This document shows positions 1 through 26,289 of a stretch of 64,000 bases of DNA, in pieces; position 1 is the first letter of the stretch, and each line of letters opens with the position of its first letter. The notes beneath the pieces are model-generated. The model was not told the DNA's origin. It saw only the letters and a list, made by a program, of their open reading frames with translations, and ran no database searches. The stretch covers positions 32,278,756 through 32,342,755 of the forward strand of contig OZ026834.1 of assembly GCA_964023205.1 (NCBI GenBank). Reading direction: 5' to 3'. Source of the DNA: Lutraria lutraria. Lineage: Eukaryota > Mollusca > Bivalvia > Venerida > Mactridae. Both the position numbers and the translations under genes were made by a program.

Positions 1-240
1 GCCGTGGTCCAGTGGTTAGTGTGCTCGATTTGTAACCCGGCACTCTGTGTTCGATTCCTTGTTACACCCTTCCATGAAAATTTGTCAATGTCGATTTTCC
101 GTCCACATGTTAATGAGTTGCTGGTTCCTAGTGGAAAGATAAGTTAGTACTGTTTAGAATATAGTCCAGGAAAACTGATTAAGTGAACTGGCCAAAGTAT
201 TTGACTGAAAAATTGTTGAAAAATGATGTTAAACCCAAAT
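1..240 (+). mobile_element. tRNA-derived SINE, 5' end at or beyond window edge
   Basis: The first 70 bases resemble a tRNA gene: an A-box-like TGGTCCAGTGG at about 5-15 and a B-box-like GTTCGATTCC at about 49-58, the spacing expected of an RNA polymerase III promoter. A tRNA-unrelated body follows. The 3' end reads TTGTTGAAAAATGATGTTAAACCC, close to the tail of the other SINE family here (28801-29044). It lacks the folding and acceptor end of a true tRNA gene. The target duplication cannot be tested because the left end touches the window edge. Confidence 0.7.
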
Positions 241-504
241 GAATAAATGGTAAGATTCCACCTCAATATTAAGGATAATTTAGTTAGTACTAATTAGTAT
301 ACAGTCAAGGAAAACTTGTCACCTTATATCACTTATAATCATCATTGAAAAGAGGCGTTAAAACTTCTGAAAAAAAAAGTGAAATGAGGCACTCATATTT
401 TTTCTCATTTCTGAGAAATTATGACAGAAAAAGAAACAAATTATGTAAAAAATATTGTGACATTTTGCATTTTAAATTAAAACTTATTATTTTTATATTT
501 TCAG

Positions 505-618
505 AACAGAGAGGATGTTTGAAAGGTTTTCATGATGATTTCTATGAAGACTATAACTATTACGGATCTTTTAATCGTAGCAGAAGAAAACATGGACTGA
601 ATTATAGAATTAGCTCAG
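505..618 (+). CDS. Candidate upstream exon, possibly the PCNX4 N-terminus or 5' UTR
   Basis: A 114-base stretch lies between a good acceptor (poly-pyrimidine then TTTTCAG, exon from 505) and a good donor (TCAG|GTAAGG, exon to 618). One frame is fully open and encodes a Tyr/Asp-rich then basic segment (around FYEDYNYYGSFNRSRRKHG). It ends with one base left over. The PCNX4 start exon (from 6195) begins with two bases completing a codon and is open in that frame up to its ATG, so the two exons would join in frame. The human protein, as I recall it, begins at the downstream Met. The exon could therefore be 5' UTR, an N-terminal extension, or part of another transcript. It contains no Met, so translation through it would have to start outside the window. 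Confidence 0.4.
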
Positions 619-758
619 GTAAGGCCGAAAGAATAAAATGCCTGTACCCACTTCATATATCCCCTTGAAAAATATAGAGTAATTTTCAAACAAATATTAT
701 TTAGGCCAGGGATATTGTTCATTTAAAAACAAAATATTGGCCGAGACTGATATTTCCT

Positions 759-788
759 CGGGGGGGGGGGGGGATGGCGGGGGGGGGA
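759..788 (+). repeat. Poly-G tract
   Basis: Two G runs (about 15 and 8 Gs) separated by ATGGC. The tract could form a G-quadruplex and is also a typical place for assembly length errors. No gene signal is attached to it. Confidence 0.8.
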
Positions 789-2999
789 ATTCGGCCAGTT
801 ACACCAGTTCTCCTCCTGCATCTTCTCTCCCCTCTCTAGAGTGGACCTGAAATGACCATTGCTGTCAATTGGGCCATTAAACAACAGATAAATACAATAT
901 AATTACTTGGATTAAAAGTTGAATGAATGTGTGTGACCTTTAGAGGGAAGATGATTGTGTGTTGAATTATCCACGACATTGACTAAACACTGACACTAAT
1001 TACTGGCTATTATGGTCACATGATTAATTATTCTATTCCTGTAACTGGCTACTATGGTCACACAGATTAATTATTCTCATTCTCTTCATAAATGAATCAT
1101 CTTTAGAATTGATATACTTAAATAATTACTGACATATCCCATTTATTTGAGGCCGGGTTTCCTAGAAGTCATTCATAATAGAAATATGAAATGAACCCAT
1201 ACTGGCCTTGAGTGTGTGATCTTGGCAGTAGTAGATGACAAATGATGATAAATTATTGAAGCATTTGAAATAAGTAATGCTTGTTTTGTTTTACTTGAAA
1301 AGGTTGTAAGCATTTATTATTGAGATGCGTTATTTAGTTAATAAGTTACAAGTTAATGTTCGGAATCTGAGCAGTTCAGGGTTGAGGAAGACATGTTTGT
1401 GTGTAATTTCAGTGAATGTTCTTGTTTTCTTGCTAAGTAGTAATAAAAGAATTGCTTATTTCAGGTTTCCTGTCTTAATTTACCCTAATTTTTTGACTTG
1501 CGGTCCTTGACTTTTATTAGTTCAAACGATTGATACATACATTTTCTTACTTTTTACCCTTCCAAAGGCTGTCAAGAACAGTCAAATAAGATTCAAATTT
1601 TTTTTCGCTACCTACCTTCCCTATTTTTAATTAGTATGTAACCAGAAACAAACGCTTTTGAAGTATGAAATGTAAAACTGAAGTACTTTGAATCCATCAT
1701 CATAAATGTTCCATGTTTTTATTAGCATTACCATTACAAAATGCAATTTGTGTAACAATGCAATTATTGTCACTGAATAATCAATACAGATTGCGTGAGT
1801 CACATGTTCCAACCATCGTCATAGAAACAGTTAGTATAAGAAAATTAAGATGTTGAGTACATGCGCTCAGTGTATTTAAGTACCATGTCATTAGATAACG
1901 GATATAGAAATAATTTTGATGATAGTAAATCACCAGAAAAATTATCCAATCAATATATGAAGTGAGAATTTCAACCCATAGAATGTTTTTTCTGTCTATT
2001 TTTATGATATTTATTCACATAAAAATTGATTTTCCATCATTTCTTCAAAGGGAAACCTGCATAAACTAAGAACAATTTTTTAGTTTACAAAATCTGACTA
2101 CTATTAGAGAAATGCAGTTCTTTTGTTGAATTCTTTGAAGAATTCCAAGCCTTCTGTTCAATAATGTTTAAATAATTAATGAATCCTTTTTTTCTGTTTG
2201 AATAGTTAGGCTAAATTTTTGTTTGATGTTTTCTTGTTACCTGACGTACCCTTGTTTAGATTTTTTATCAGGCTTAAAGAATGATACCTTTTACCTTTCC
2301 ACAAGCTTACAATAGCCAAAAAGCCCCATACTACCTAGTACCTACCCTTTTTTCATTGAGCATATAATCAGATACAAACATTTTTTAAGGCCTTAGTGAA
2401 ATAAATCTGAATTCAGGTGGTGTTAAATGTATTGCATAAATGTTGATCTATGCCACTGAAGCAGTGTTGTATGGATGAAAGTTTTGTGGCTTTTGTCAGA
2501 TTTTGTTTGTTTGTTGAATTACATGATATATAGGCACTTTCAAACCCGGGTGATCATGACTCTCACATATAAACAAGAAAAAACTATATGTGTGAATTGT
2601 TTCATTATAAAATTATTATTTATACCAAATATTTCATTTACTAATCACTCAGCACTTTCCTTCTAATCATTATGGTATTCTGAACCTTACAAGGACAATA
2701 GATTAAATTCATGCATCTATTGATCAGTCACTGTATACATTACATATTAATGAAGTTAAATCTATCCGTGTTGTGATTGTTGATAGTAATAATTGAAATG
2801 AGAAATCTCGATTAATTCATGTATATTTGATAGGCTGCTTGATGACAGTGCCTGAAGCCCTTCATTGAATGTAGAAATGGATTTTCTGTGGCCGTTATTG
2901 TTTCTTTTATGATTTAAATGATTTTGTTTGCTTCATTATTGTTGTTTGAACGGATCCTGATGGGTAGCTTCAAATATTAGTATTTTTAGTAGACATTAA

Positions 3000-3420
3000 A
3001 TTTTGATGGAATTATGGCCCTTTGTTGTTTATTTTGTGCACATGTAATAGAGAAATAGTCATTTGTGTACAACTCCTCCTATATTTCTCAAGGGATTTCG
3101 ACTTAACTTTCATAGAACTAACTGCCATCAAGTGAACCAGTACATATTGTCAGGATTCTCTGATTTGATCATTTTTGGCAGAATAATGACCCTCTGTTTA
3201 TTTTGCCCACATGTTATATATTGAGAAATACTTTTCTGCTTGCAACTCAGAGGACTCCTACATTTCTCAGGAGTTTGATAAAAATTTGATAGAACTATTC
3301 TCATCAAGTTCTCTAGCGCCTTTGTCAGGGTTTTGTGAATGATCATTCTTTGGCGGAATAATGGCTTTTTGTTTATTTTGCCCACATGTAATATATATAA
3401 TGAAATACTCCTACATTTCT
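3000..3420. repeat. Imperfect tandem repeat, period about 172 bp, about 2.5 copies
   Basis: A similar block recurs starting near 3009, 3180 and 3354. Each copy carries a variant of GAATAATGGCCCTTTGTTTATTTTGCCCACATGTAAT followed by an ACTCCTACATTTCTC-like segment. Copies are diverged. It probably belongs to a dispersed repeat family. Confidence 0.65.
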
Positions 3421-6220
3421 ACAGCGTCTCAGAATGAAAACCTGGTTTTGTGTCTGTTCCTATGACTTGTTATTAATGTTAGAAATTAATAAACGGAATA
3501 TTTGTCTTCTATTGCTCTACCTCATGGCTGAATGATATTTCTAACTTCTTTTGAAGAGCTCATATGAAATTGAGGACATAAGCACAGTTTTCATATCCTG
3601 TTGTATTACACACATATAAGGAAGTCGAACAAACTAAACATAATTGGATATTGGAAACATAATGAATTGGCTTTCATTTTTAATAATGGTGCAAGTAGGC
3701 AAGCAGAAGAAGCAATAGATGTGATTCCTGTAAGAACCAATCATCTGATTAAATCTAGGATAGAATATTTATATTTTTAATATGAAAAAAATGTTCTTTT
3801 ATTAAAGTTATGTGTGTGCAGTAAGTAAATGAGATTAGGTTTGAAGGAAAAGCGCTTGAAGTGATACTGAATTTCTCTTATAAAGACTCTTCCTTGATTA
3901 ATTGCTCCAACCTCATTTTGAGTAAAACATTTGTGAATCAAACTTTATTGATCAGAAATATGTATTAACTAAGTCAAGAATTTTTTGGATACATATTGTA
4001 ACTATGGAGAAGATTTGATCCACCCCTATGTGTGTTAATATGGAAATGTTTGGTTGATTAAGTTGTCTGTGTTTTGATTTTATATCCATAATTCTGTCAA
4101 AGTGCTTTGCAACATGGCAAACTGTTCACAAAGGTTTGCTATTTTTACAGAAATTAACTTACTTGTCATGTATGCAAATTTTATGCAAATTAGTATTCAA
4201 GATGCAGTAAATAATATGAATATTCATGGACTTAAAATGTTCAATGAATATTCTATGAGAAAAAATTATGTTTGCCACTGTAGATTATATGTAACACTGA
4301 GTTCTATGCATTACATAATGAAGTAGGCTGTATAACATGACTTGTGATGTTTTTATTGAATTCATTATACAAGTTACTGAATTACATAATGTGAAGCTTG
4401 ACCATTGTTACAAGTTTGATGAGCCTGTTGAATAATTATTGAATATGTTACCGGTACATGTGTACCAAATTTTGAAGTATGAGTTTGGTGAAATCAGGAT
4501 TTTGTTTACCAGTATAACTTTCGAACACACAACATAAAAAGGATTCAAGGATTGGCCAATTGGAAGTGTTGGCAAAGAAACCATTTTTTAATTCAAAGAA
4601 ATTCATTCAAAATGGCGGTGAGTGTTTACCGGCTGTCCGAAACCAGATTCTGTGAAAGTATAATATTCTCACAGTTTGGAGAATGTCTGCTTGGCTGTCA
4701 GTTTTGGCTTGTGATATTCTTTTACCTTTGAGAAATTGCCAATTCTAATGTGATCATTCTCTCTATTCATAGACCCATATTTCATTCTATCTGTGAGCGT
4801 TACTAAAGTATGCCAAAATAGGATAATATCAGAGTATCATTATACTAAACTGAATCTAGTTTTCTCAGCTTGAGTGATTCCTGAATCCGGACATGTTGCT
4901 TGTCTTTCTTTTTACATGGTAATTATTATCACTAAACTCAGTAAACTGTTCCATGTTCACATTTTCATTATTAAGATTGTAATGTATTGCCTTTTGATGA
5001 CACTATGTATTTTGTTTTTTGATAAGACTTATTCAAATGCTATACCTTTGTACTTTTATGGATATTGTTGTAAAAAATTTCTGTGTGTATCTATTTTAAT
5101 ACTTATAATAAATGAACTCATTTTACATTTTTTATTCAATTTTGAAAATTCATGTTTGGTCTGTACTAAAGTTTTTTTGTTTTGCTTTTTAAATTTGGAA
5201 ACAGCTTTCACATGTGATAGAAATTCTGATTTGTAATACTAGCTTAAGTCTTCAGATTTGTAAAAAAAATATAGTTTTATGCTAAAAAAAGTAAATAGGT
5301 TATGGAATGTTTCAGTAGAGTCCATTTAAAGTGGTGAGTTACTGAATATTGAGTTCTTTCTCAGCTTGTATTATGTTATAAAAAACATTCATACATTAAG
5401 TTGATTTCTCCACACATTAAGGATCATGTGCTAATTTTATTTTACATGTCATACATTGATGTAAATTTCAGTATGAACAAAGATATAATCAGAAATTCAA
5501 TGTTCTGTGGATACATCAAGCACATTATACAATCTTTGTTTTGAAAGTCATAATGTTATATTGTTGTTTAATGTTGATTTTATCCTGTTTCTGAGGTACA
5601 AACTGACTAAATTTATCATAAACATGTTGTCTTATATATAATTTGTGTTTAATTTTATTTCTCTAAGATTTAACTAAAACCAATAAAAAAGTATATGGCA
5701 CTAACAACTGACAACAGATGTATTTATCTACTTTATTATATACCAACATTTCGGCTTAAACAATAAGCCTTCATCAGGGCATTAAACAATAATGTGTATG
5801 ATTAATAAAAGTAAAAACTTTCATTTGAAAGTACAATAAAACTGTGTTGTCTTAAGGAGTCATCGGAACAGAAAATGCTTGATATAAATAGGTCGCTTAT
5901 AATGACAAGGTTTTTGTTTGTTGGTTGAAAAAGTTGTGTATCATGCGCTAAAGTGAGCATGTTTACAGATATAAAAAAAAGTGTGAATGTGAAGTGTTCT
6001 CTACGTCATAAACACATAATAAACGTTAACATGATATTTACACAACATGAAATTTACTTTGTTTTGTTAATAGATGTATCCATAGTTACTGTTTATGTAA
6101 GGTTTGTGACAACATTTTTCTCAAGACTGCAGTTTTGATGAGTATTTAGAATGTGAATGTTGTTGTTATTTAGACGAATATTTTGTATTTGCAGGACGTA
6201 AACAGTGGATCACATACATC

Positions 6221-21028
<14,808 letters not shown>

Positions 21029-24000
21029 CAATATATTTTTGTACAATGCTTGCAATCATTCATTTTCAGATTTTAGACAAAATCTTCTCGATGTAACAAA
21101 TCATGATAGATATTTCAATCATTTCTTTATTTCATTTAATTGTTTCTTAATTTCATTCAATCATTGTTTTTTGTATAATTTTATTGTTTATTTATTTATT
21201 CTTTGATATTTTTTTCTGGCTTCAAATGTTCAAGTTGTTTTGAATTTCATTGTGTTTTTATGACATTTAAAATGTGTGTATCTTCTGTTATGTGGTAGTT
21301 TTTCAGTACGGTATCAGTATTGTTATGTTAATATTTTATCATGTGACCAGTATGTTTTGTGTCATTAATTGAATGGTCGCTTGTTTTATAGAATTTAGTG
21401 CCACCGTTTACATGAATGACTGGCTTGATTTTAAACAAAGACAGCTTTCTTTCATTGAAAAACACTGATCCTGCTTTAACATGGTACCTGTATTATTGAA
21501 TTTGTTCATACTTCAGATCACACAACTGTGATTTACTTAGAGAATTATTTCTGCACTGTTTTATTCATTGTATTTCAAATCAAATATTTTAAATGGATGA
21601 TTTATACTTTTTTTATCTCCTTTTATTATGTTACCTCAGCAACTTTAAGGAAATCTGATTAAAATCAGTTATATCTGACATATTTACTAGTAAACTAAAA
21701 GGATAAAAACATTTATATTTTTCTATATATTTTCAAGCTGACAAAAAAACAGTGTATCATTTGTTACATTTAGTAAAAATGAAATCTTTTATAGAGATTG
21801 TAGTGAAAAGTGTGTATGTTGTATGTCTTCTTTTTGTAGTGCAATTTTATTAAACTGTCTTAAACTAAATAATTACATGGCCCTAGAAAATGTTCAAATT
21901 TAGCATTATTCCATCATCTACTGAGCGACCAGTATAACGAAGATTATCATACAAGTTAAAATTAAATGCATGCATGGTAGACCATGAAATTATGCAGTTT
22001 TGACAATTTAACAAAATCATACTGATGTGATCACATGGTTTCCATGTAGTATTTTTACTGACCTGACCATGAGTCATGTGACTTGAGATATATTATACAT
22101 ATGCTAAAAGCAAATTTTCTCCTCAAATAAATGTGGTCAGCTCTTGTCTTAGCATTTTATATTTAAAACAGTTTCAGGTTACTCCATGACAGTTACTCAG
22201 TAATATCTTAATTCTTCAGGAATTAATGAGTTTTGGACAGTAAAGTGGTATTTGAATGTTGAGGGATTGAACCTTTACCTGATTTATTTTAGTATTTTAT
22301 ATTTTTTATCCATTAACTGTTCAAACTGTTTCCCACCTGAATCTCTAAATATTTATTTTCACGTTTTTTTAATGATTTACATGTTTCATTCATTATGATG
22401 TTATGAACTCGTACATTAATGTACATTTACCTTGTGGCCTATGTTTTACTTACATCTAGTATGTCTTATTACCTACCATACCTTACTGCCAGTATCAATA
22501 TGATCAGGCCAACTTTTTTTTAAATACAAGATTTTGTTACATAGCTACTAAATACCGCTTTTACGAATCATGAAACTTAAAGTGATCAATTTGATCCAAT
22601 TTGCCCAGTAACAAAAAAATTCATATACAATGTAGATCATTTCAATATTCACTTGTAATCTCTAAGTGTGATATAAGATTTACTAATTCAAGAAACCAGT
22701 TGTTAATATATTATTATCACTCAGATTTTTCTTAGTTTTAACTTGTCTTCAAATCATTTTTCCTGATTCAAGATGAGATTTTCAGCACATACATATTTAT
22801 CTGGGTAATACATTGATAGATCTTCTTTCACTTATCATTTTTCTTAAGTGTCTTCCTTTAATTGTAGAGAGTTTTAGGATTTCAATTTTTTTTATATCAG
22901 AATTATTTTAATGTCATATCAATTTAGTTTTTTTTATGAAGTTTTTTATATGTGTTTAATATGTTTTTACTATCACTTATTCTGATCAAAATAGTTTACC
23001 AACCAATATATATTCTATTTTGTAGTATAGATCAATTTAAAAATTTCATTAAATGCTGACAAATATATACTTTACCTTTCAATATACAATCAAACCTGTG
23101 ATAGTGGCCACCTCCAAGTAAAGGCCACTCTGTGAATGAAGGACATTCTTTTAAAAACCATCATCGGTTAGTAAGACCAAAATTACCCCTGAATAAAGGC
23201 CACCTGTCTTTAAAGGCCACATTTATGTCTTTCCCAAGGCCTTTGTTCACAGGTTTGACTATAATATTGATTTAAGCACTACTCAACACTGCAAAAATAT
23301 TTACCAGTGATAATTAACATCACAAACATTGTATGGTTGATCATTCACAAAAGTTTCTAAAATATATTTTATTCAGTTAATTAATTAGTCTGCTATTAAT
23401 GGAAACTGTTTTGATCAGTATATGTTTTCATACTTTGTTAAATGTGTTCTCACTCTGTAGTTAATACACAAGTTGTTGTCATGTTGTTGTATAATGTCTA
23501 CATGATGTTTCAATCAAAGCTGTGATATTCATTTGTTAATTAAATCATAAAACTAATATTTGTGTGTCTCTTTCCTGTCCACTCTGTGTAAACAGTGACC
23601 CATTCGTTAATTTTGGCTGGAAAAAATACTCATGTTTAAGGTTACTTGACCAATAGAATCAGGGTAGGTAGGTCCCAAAACTTTTCTAATTTTATTTCTT
23701 AACCTACCTTTCATATCTTGTACAGTTCATCCCCAAATATTTTCATTGTATTTTGTCTTAGAATCCTGAGAGTTGGTACCAAAAATGGGTCAGGTGACGG
23801 TAAACATGACAATTTTTTTCATGCCTTACCAGCTACATAGGTTATATTTAAGGCCTCTTAGTAGTTGAATCTAAGGAGTATTTTTGCAGAATAGTATTTC
23901 TTATTATAAGATCAGTATGACACACAAAAAATGTAACTATATCCTATCTGAAAAGAAATGAAATTCTTTATCACGTTTGTCAAATGATTCTTGCTATTAC

Positions 24001-24309
24001 AAGCCATATACTCATTAATATTCAGAAAATAATTGCTAAGACCACAGATTCTTAAAGTTCTTTCAACAATCAAATGCCAATGAGTCAATGAACACCTTTG
24101 AATACAGGCCACTATGTTAACAAAATCCACTCTTAAACACATAAAGTAATACTAAAGGCCTTTGCTCACATATTCAACTGTAATCAGTTAACTAATCCAT
24201 CTTCCATCTAGTCAAACCCCAGCTGGGGACTTAGACTTTATGTGGCCACTAGTAAGAAGAGTGAAAAATCAGATATAAGAAAGAACAGATTAAAAACAGA
24301 TAAAAACAG
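21029..24309 (+). other. PCNX4 3' UTR and downstream convergent intergenic DNA
   Basis: AT-rich, no coding exon seen. The 3' end of the transcript is not fixed; ATTAAA- and AATAAA-like signals occur near 21849 and 22125. A MITE lies at 23087-23261. The block at about 23620-23870 resembles one at 32110-32350 (shared GGTAAACATGAC and nearby order), so both are copies of an unnamed dispersed repeat. Confidence 0.5.
23087..23261. mobile_element. MITE of the CAGTCAAACC family, copy 3
   Basis: Begins CAATCAAACCTGTGATAGTG and ends CACAGGTTTGACTA with TA-like flanks. Internal motifs GTAAAGGCCAC, GAATAAAGGCCACC and CTTTCCCAAGG match the other copies. Confidence 0.7.
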
Positions 24310-26280
24310 GGTAGGCATGTTTAAGGTGAGATATATTTAATCTGGCATACAGCCTGACTGAACTGTGTCTCAGACAAATTGACAATATCTTGGGACAAGG
24401 CATTCCAATGGATGATGATTCTGGGAAAGAATGAAAACTTATGGTAGGCTTTACTGACCAGTTTGAATATGCTGGAATGCCTGGGAATGGGAAGTCCTGG
24501 TGGCCCTAGTAACAGGTTTGAGGTAGTTGGGGGGAATGCTGACCTGATCATATAAAATGTTATAAAATATGATCAGGCATTGGTCGATTCGGCATAGGTC
24601 AAGGCGTCTCCACTCTAGGGAGTTTAGCATGTCTGTATCACTTGATTTTCTGCTGTAGTCCATCTTGACCTAGCAGGCAGCTCGGCACTGTACTGATTCA
24701 ACCTGGTCAATAAGAGCACTAGTGTATGGATACACTGCAGCTGTACTCAAGCTAAGGACATACAAGTATTTTGTATGCCATGCTTTTGAGTGGCTCAGAG
24801 TGTACCTTGATGTTTCATCTGAGAAATCTTTGAGTTTGATTTGCCTTTTTTGTGATGTTATCTATGTGATTGATCCATGTAAGATTGATTGAAATATTGA
24901 CACCAAGATATTTTGTGGATGAAACAGTGTCTAAGATGGTATTATGTAGAGCTGGGTATCGGTCCTTAAAAGCGTATCACAATATATCACAATATTTCAT
25001 GCTAAAACGCGATACGTTTCGCGATATATATAAATGGTAAATTTACAGAAAAGCATTAAAAATTAACATTTATATAATGTCTTGGGTAATAATACAGACT
25101 ACAGCTGACAGTGTAGTTTCACACTTCAAATAACTTGTTCTTTTTTAGCACTGTTGAAACTGTTAATGCATGTATACATATAAATATGTATGCATGCACA
25201 GTCAATAATATTACAAGATTGACCAGAATTTAGACATGAGTAACACTTTACCACAATGTATGAACTATTTTTTACTATAATAAACACAAAGTTCAGTTAT
25301 TTAAGCTAAACCCGATATATCGGTATGTTGAAAAAATATTGTGATATTTATATTGTCTAGCTGATATCGCGATATACCGATAAAACCTCCCAGCTCTAGT
25401 ATTGTGCAGGATGTATTGTGTTGGTATGAGTGTCTCAAGTCTTGTGATTTGGCACTTAATGGAATGAATTCCATGTCCCATTTTAATTCCCATTGTTCAA
25501 GTGTAGGTAATGTTGTAATAGGCTCGAGTGAGAGGCTACGATGAGTGAAAGATATACACAGCGGTATCATCTGCAACAAATCTGACGTTTTTTTACAGCA
25601 TCAGGAAGATCTTTAATATAGGTCAGAAATAAGAGTGGTCCTAAGATCAAGCTCTAGGGAACACTGGAAGAAACAGGGATTGAGGTTGATGAAGAGCCAT
25701 TTACTACCACTGACTGTGACCTTTTAATTCATTTTAGAGTTACTTCCCTTATACCATAGAAATGCAGCTTATAGTTTCTCGTGGTTGATCATATAGAAAA
25801 ATTTCTAGAAGTCAAGTAGTATGAGGTTGACTTGACTGGAAAATATCATCTACTAACATGAGAAACTGAGTTTGACAAGACCTCTTCTCTGAAACCATGC
25901 TGCAGTTCATAGAACATACTGTTCTTTGTGAAGTGCTTAGTGATATTAGAGGAGACAATGTGTTCCAAGGTTTTAGACAGGATACAGGTAAGAGATATTG
26001 GGCAGTATTTAGCAGGGTCTGACCTTGAGCCTTTATTAAAAACTGGTGTCACATTTTGCCGTTTTCCAAATATCTGGCATGTTACTATCTTGCAAGGACT
26101 TCTGGAATAGTTTGGCTAAAATAGGGTATATATCCTTACTGATGTTCTTTTGGACGACTGGTCTGATTTGGTCAGGCCCAGCAGCCTTGTAGGGGTTTCT
26201 CAATACCCCTCACAGAAATTTCAATAATTGGCATTGGTTGGTGGGGGATATAAGTTTGGGGTATCTCTGTACCTGTACCT
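24310..26280 (-). pseudogene. Decayed non-LTR retrotransposon, reverse transcriptase region to 3' end
   Basis: On the minus strand, pieces of a LINE reverse transcriptase follow in order but in shifting frames. These are an AAGPDQI-type motif (about 26175), a GSRSDPAKYCPISLT motif (26052 downward), a HGFRE...SCQTQ segment, a VADD catalytic motif (about 25570), a YLGV segment just left of the inserted MITE, and a C-terminal block with LEWRRLDLCR and FFPRIIIHWNALS that ends near 24320. This order is typical of Jockey/CR1-like elements. At least four frameshifts and many stops make it dead. The upstream part (endonuclease, ORF1) is missing, as expected of a 5'-truncated insertion. A 452-bp MITE splits it. 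Confidence 0.85.
24947..25398. mobile_element. hAT-type MITE inserted in the LINE
   Basis: Ends are the exact inverted repeats TAGAGCTGGG and CCCAGCTCTA, followed inward by TATCG...CGATATACCGATA. It is flanked by 8-base duplications GTATTATG (24939-24946) and GTATTGTG (25399-25406), which differ at one base. The 8-bp duplication and the TAGAG..TG end fit the hAT superfamily. There is no transposase, so it is non-autonomous. The flanking LINE sequence continues on both sides, so this insertion is younger than the LINE. Confidence 0.85.
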
Positions 26281-26289
26281 GGGATATCC

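Larger units (their letters stand above)
619..6194 (+). other. Long first intron or upstream intergenic DNA
   Basis: AT-rich sequence without a convincing coding exon. The open stretches here are short, low-complexity and lack matching splice signals. Visible contents are a G-run at 759-788, imperfect about 172-base repeats at 3000-3420, and a dispersed-repeat fragment around 5700-5800 (with the motif AAGCCTTCATCAGGGC). Confidence 0.5.

Noticed and set aside
1..75. tRNA gene at the window start
   Set aside because: A and B boxes are present, but the sequence continues into a SINE body and tail and no acceptor-stem pairing was evident.
759..788. Regulatory G-quadruplex
   Set aside because: The G-runs could fold, but there is no linked promoter or conserved context and the tract may be partly a sequencing artefact.
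4874..5236. 120-residue hydrophobic open frame
   Set aside because: Composition is Phe/Ile/Leu/Cys-rich as expected of translated T-rich DNA. No splice sites, domain or repeat of family motifs was found.
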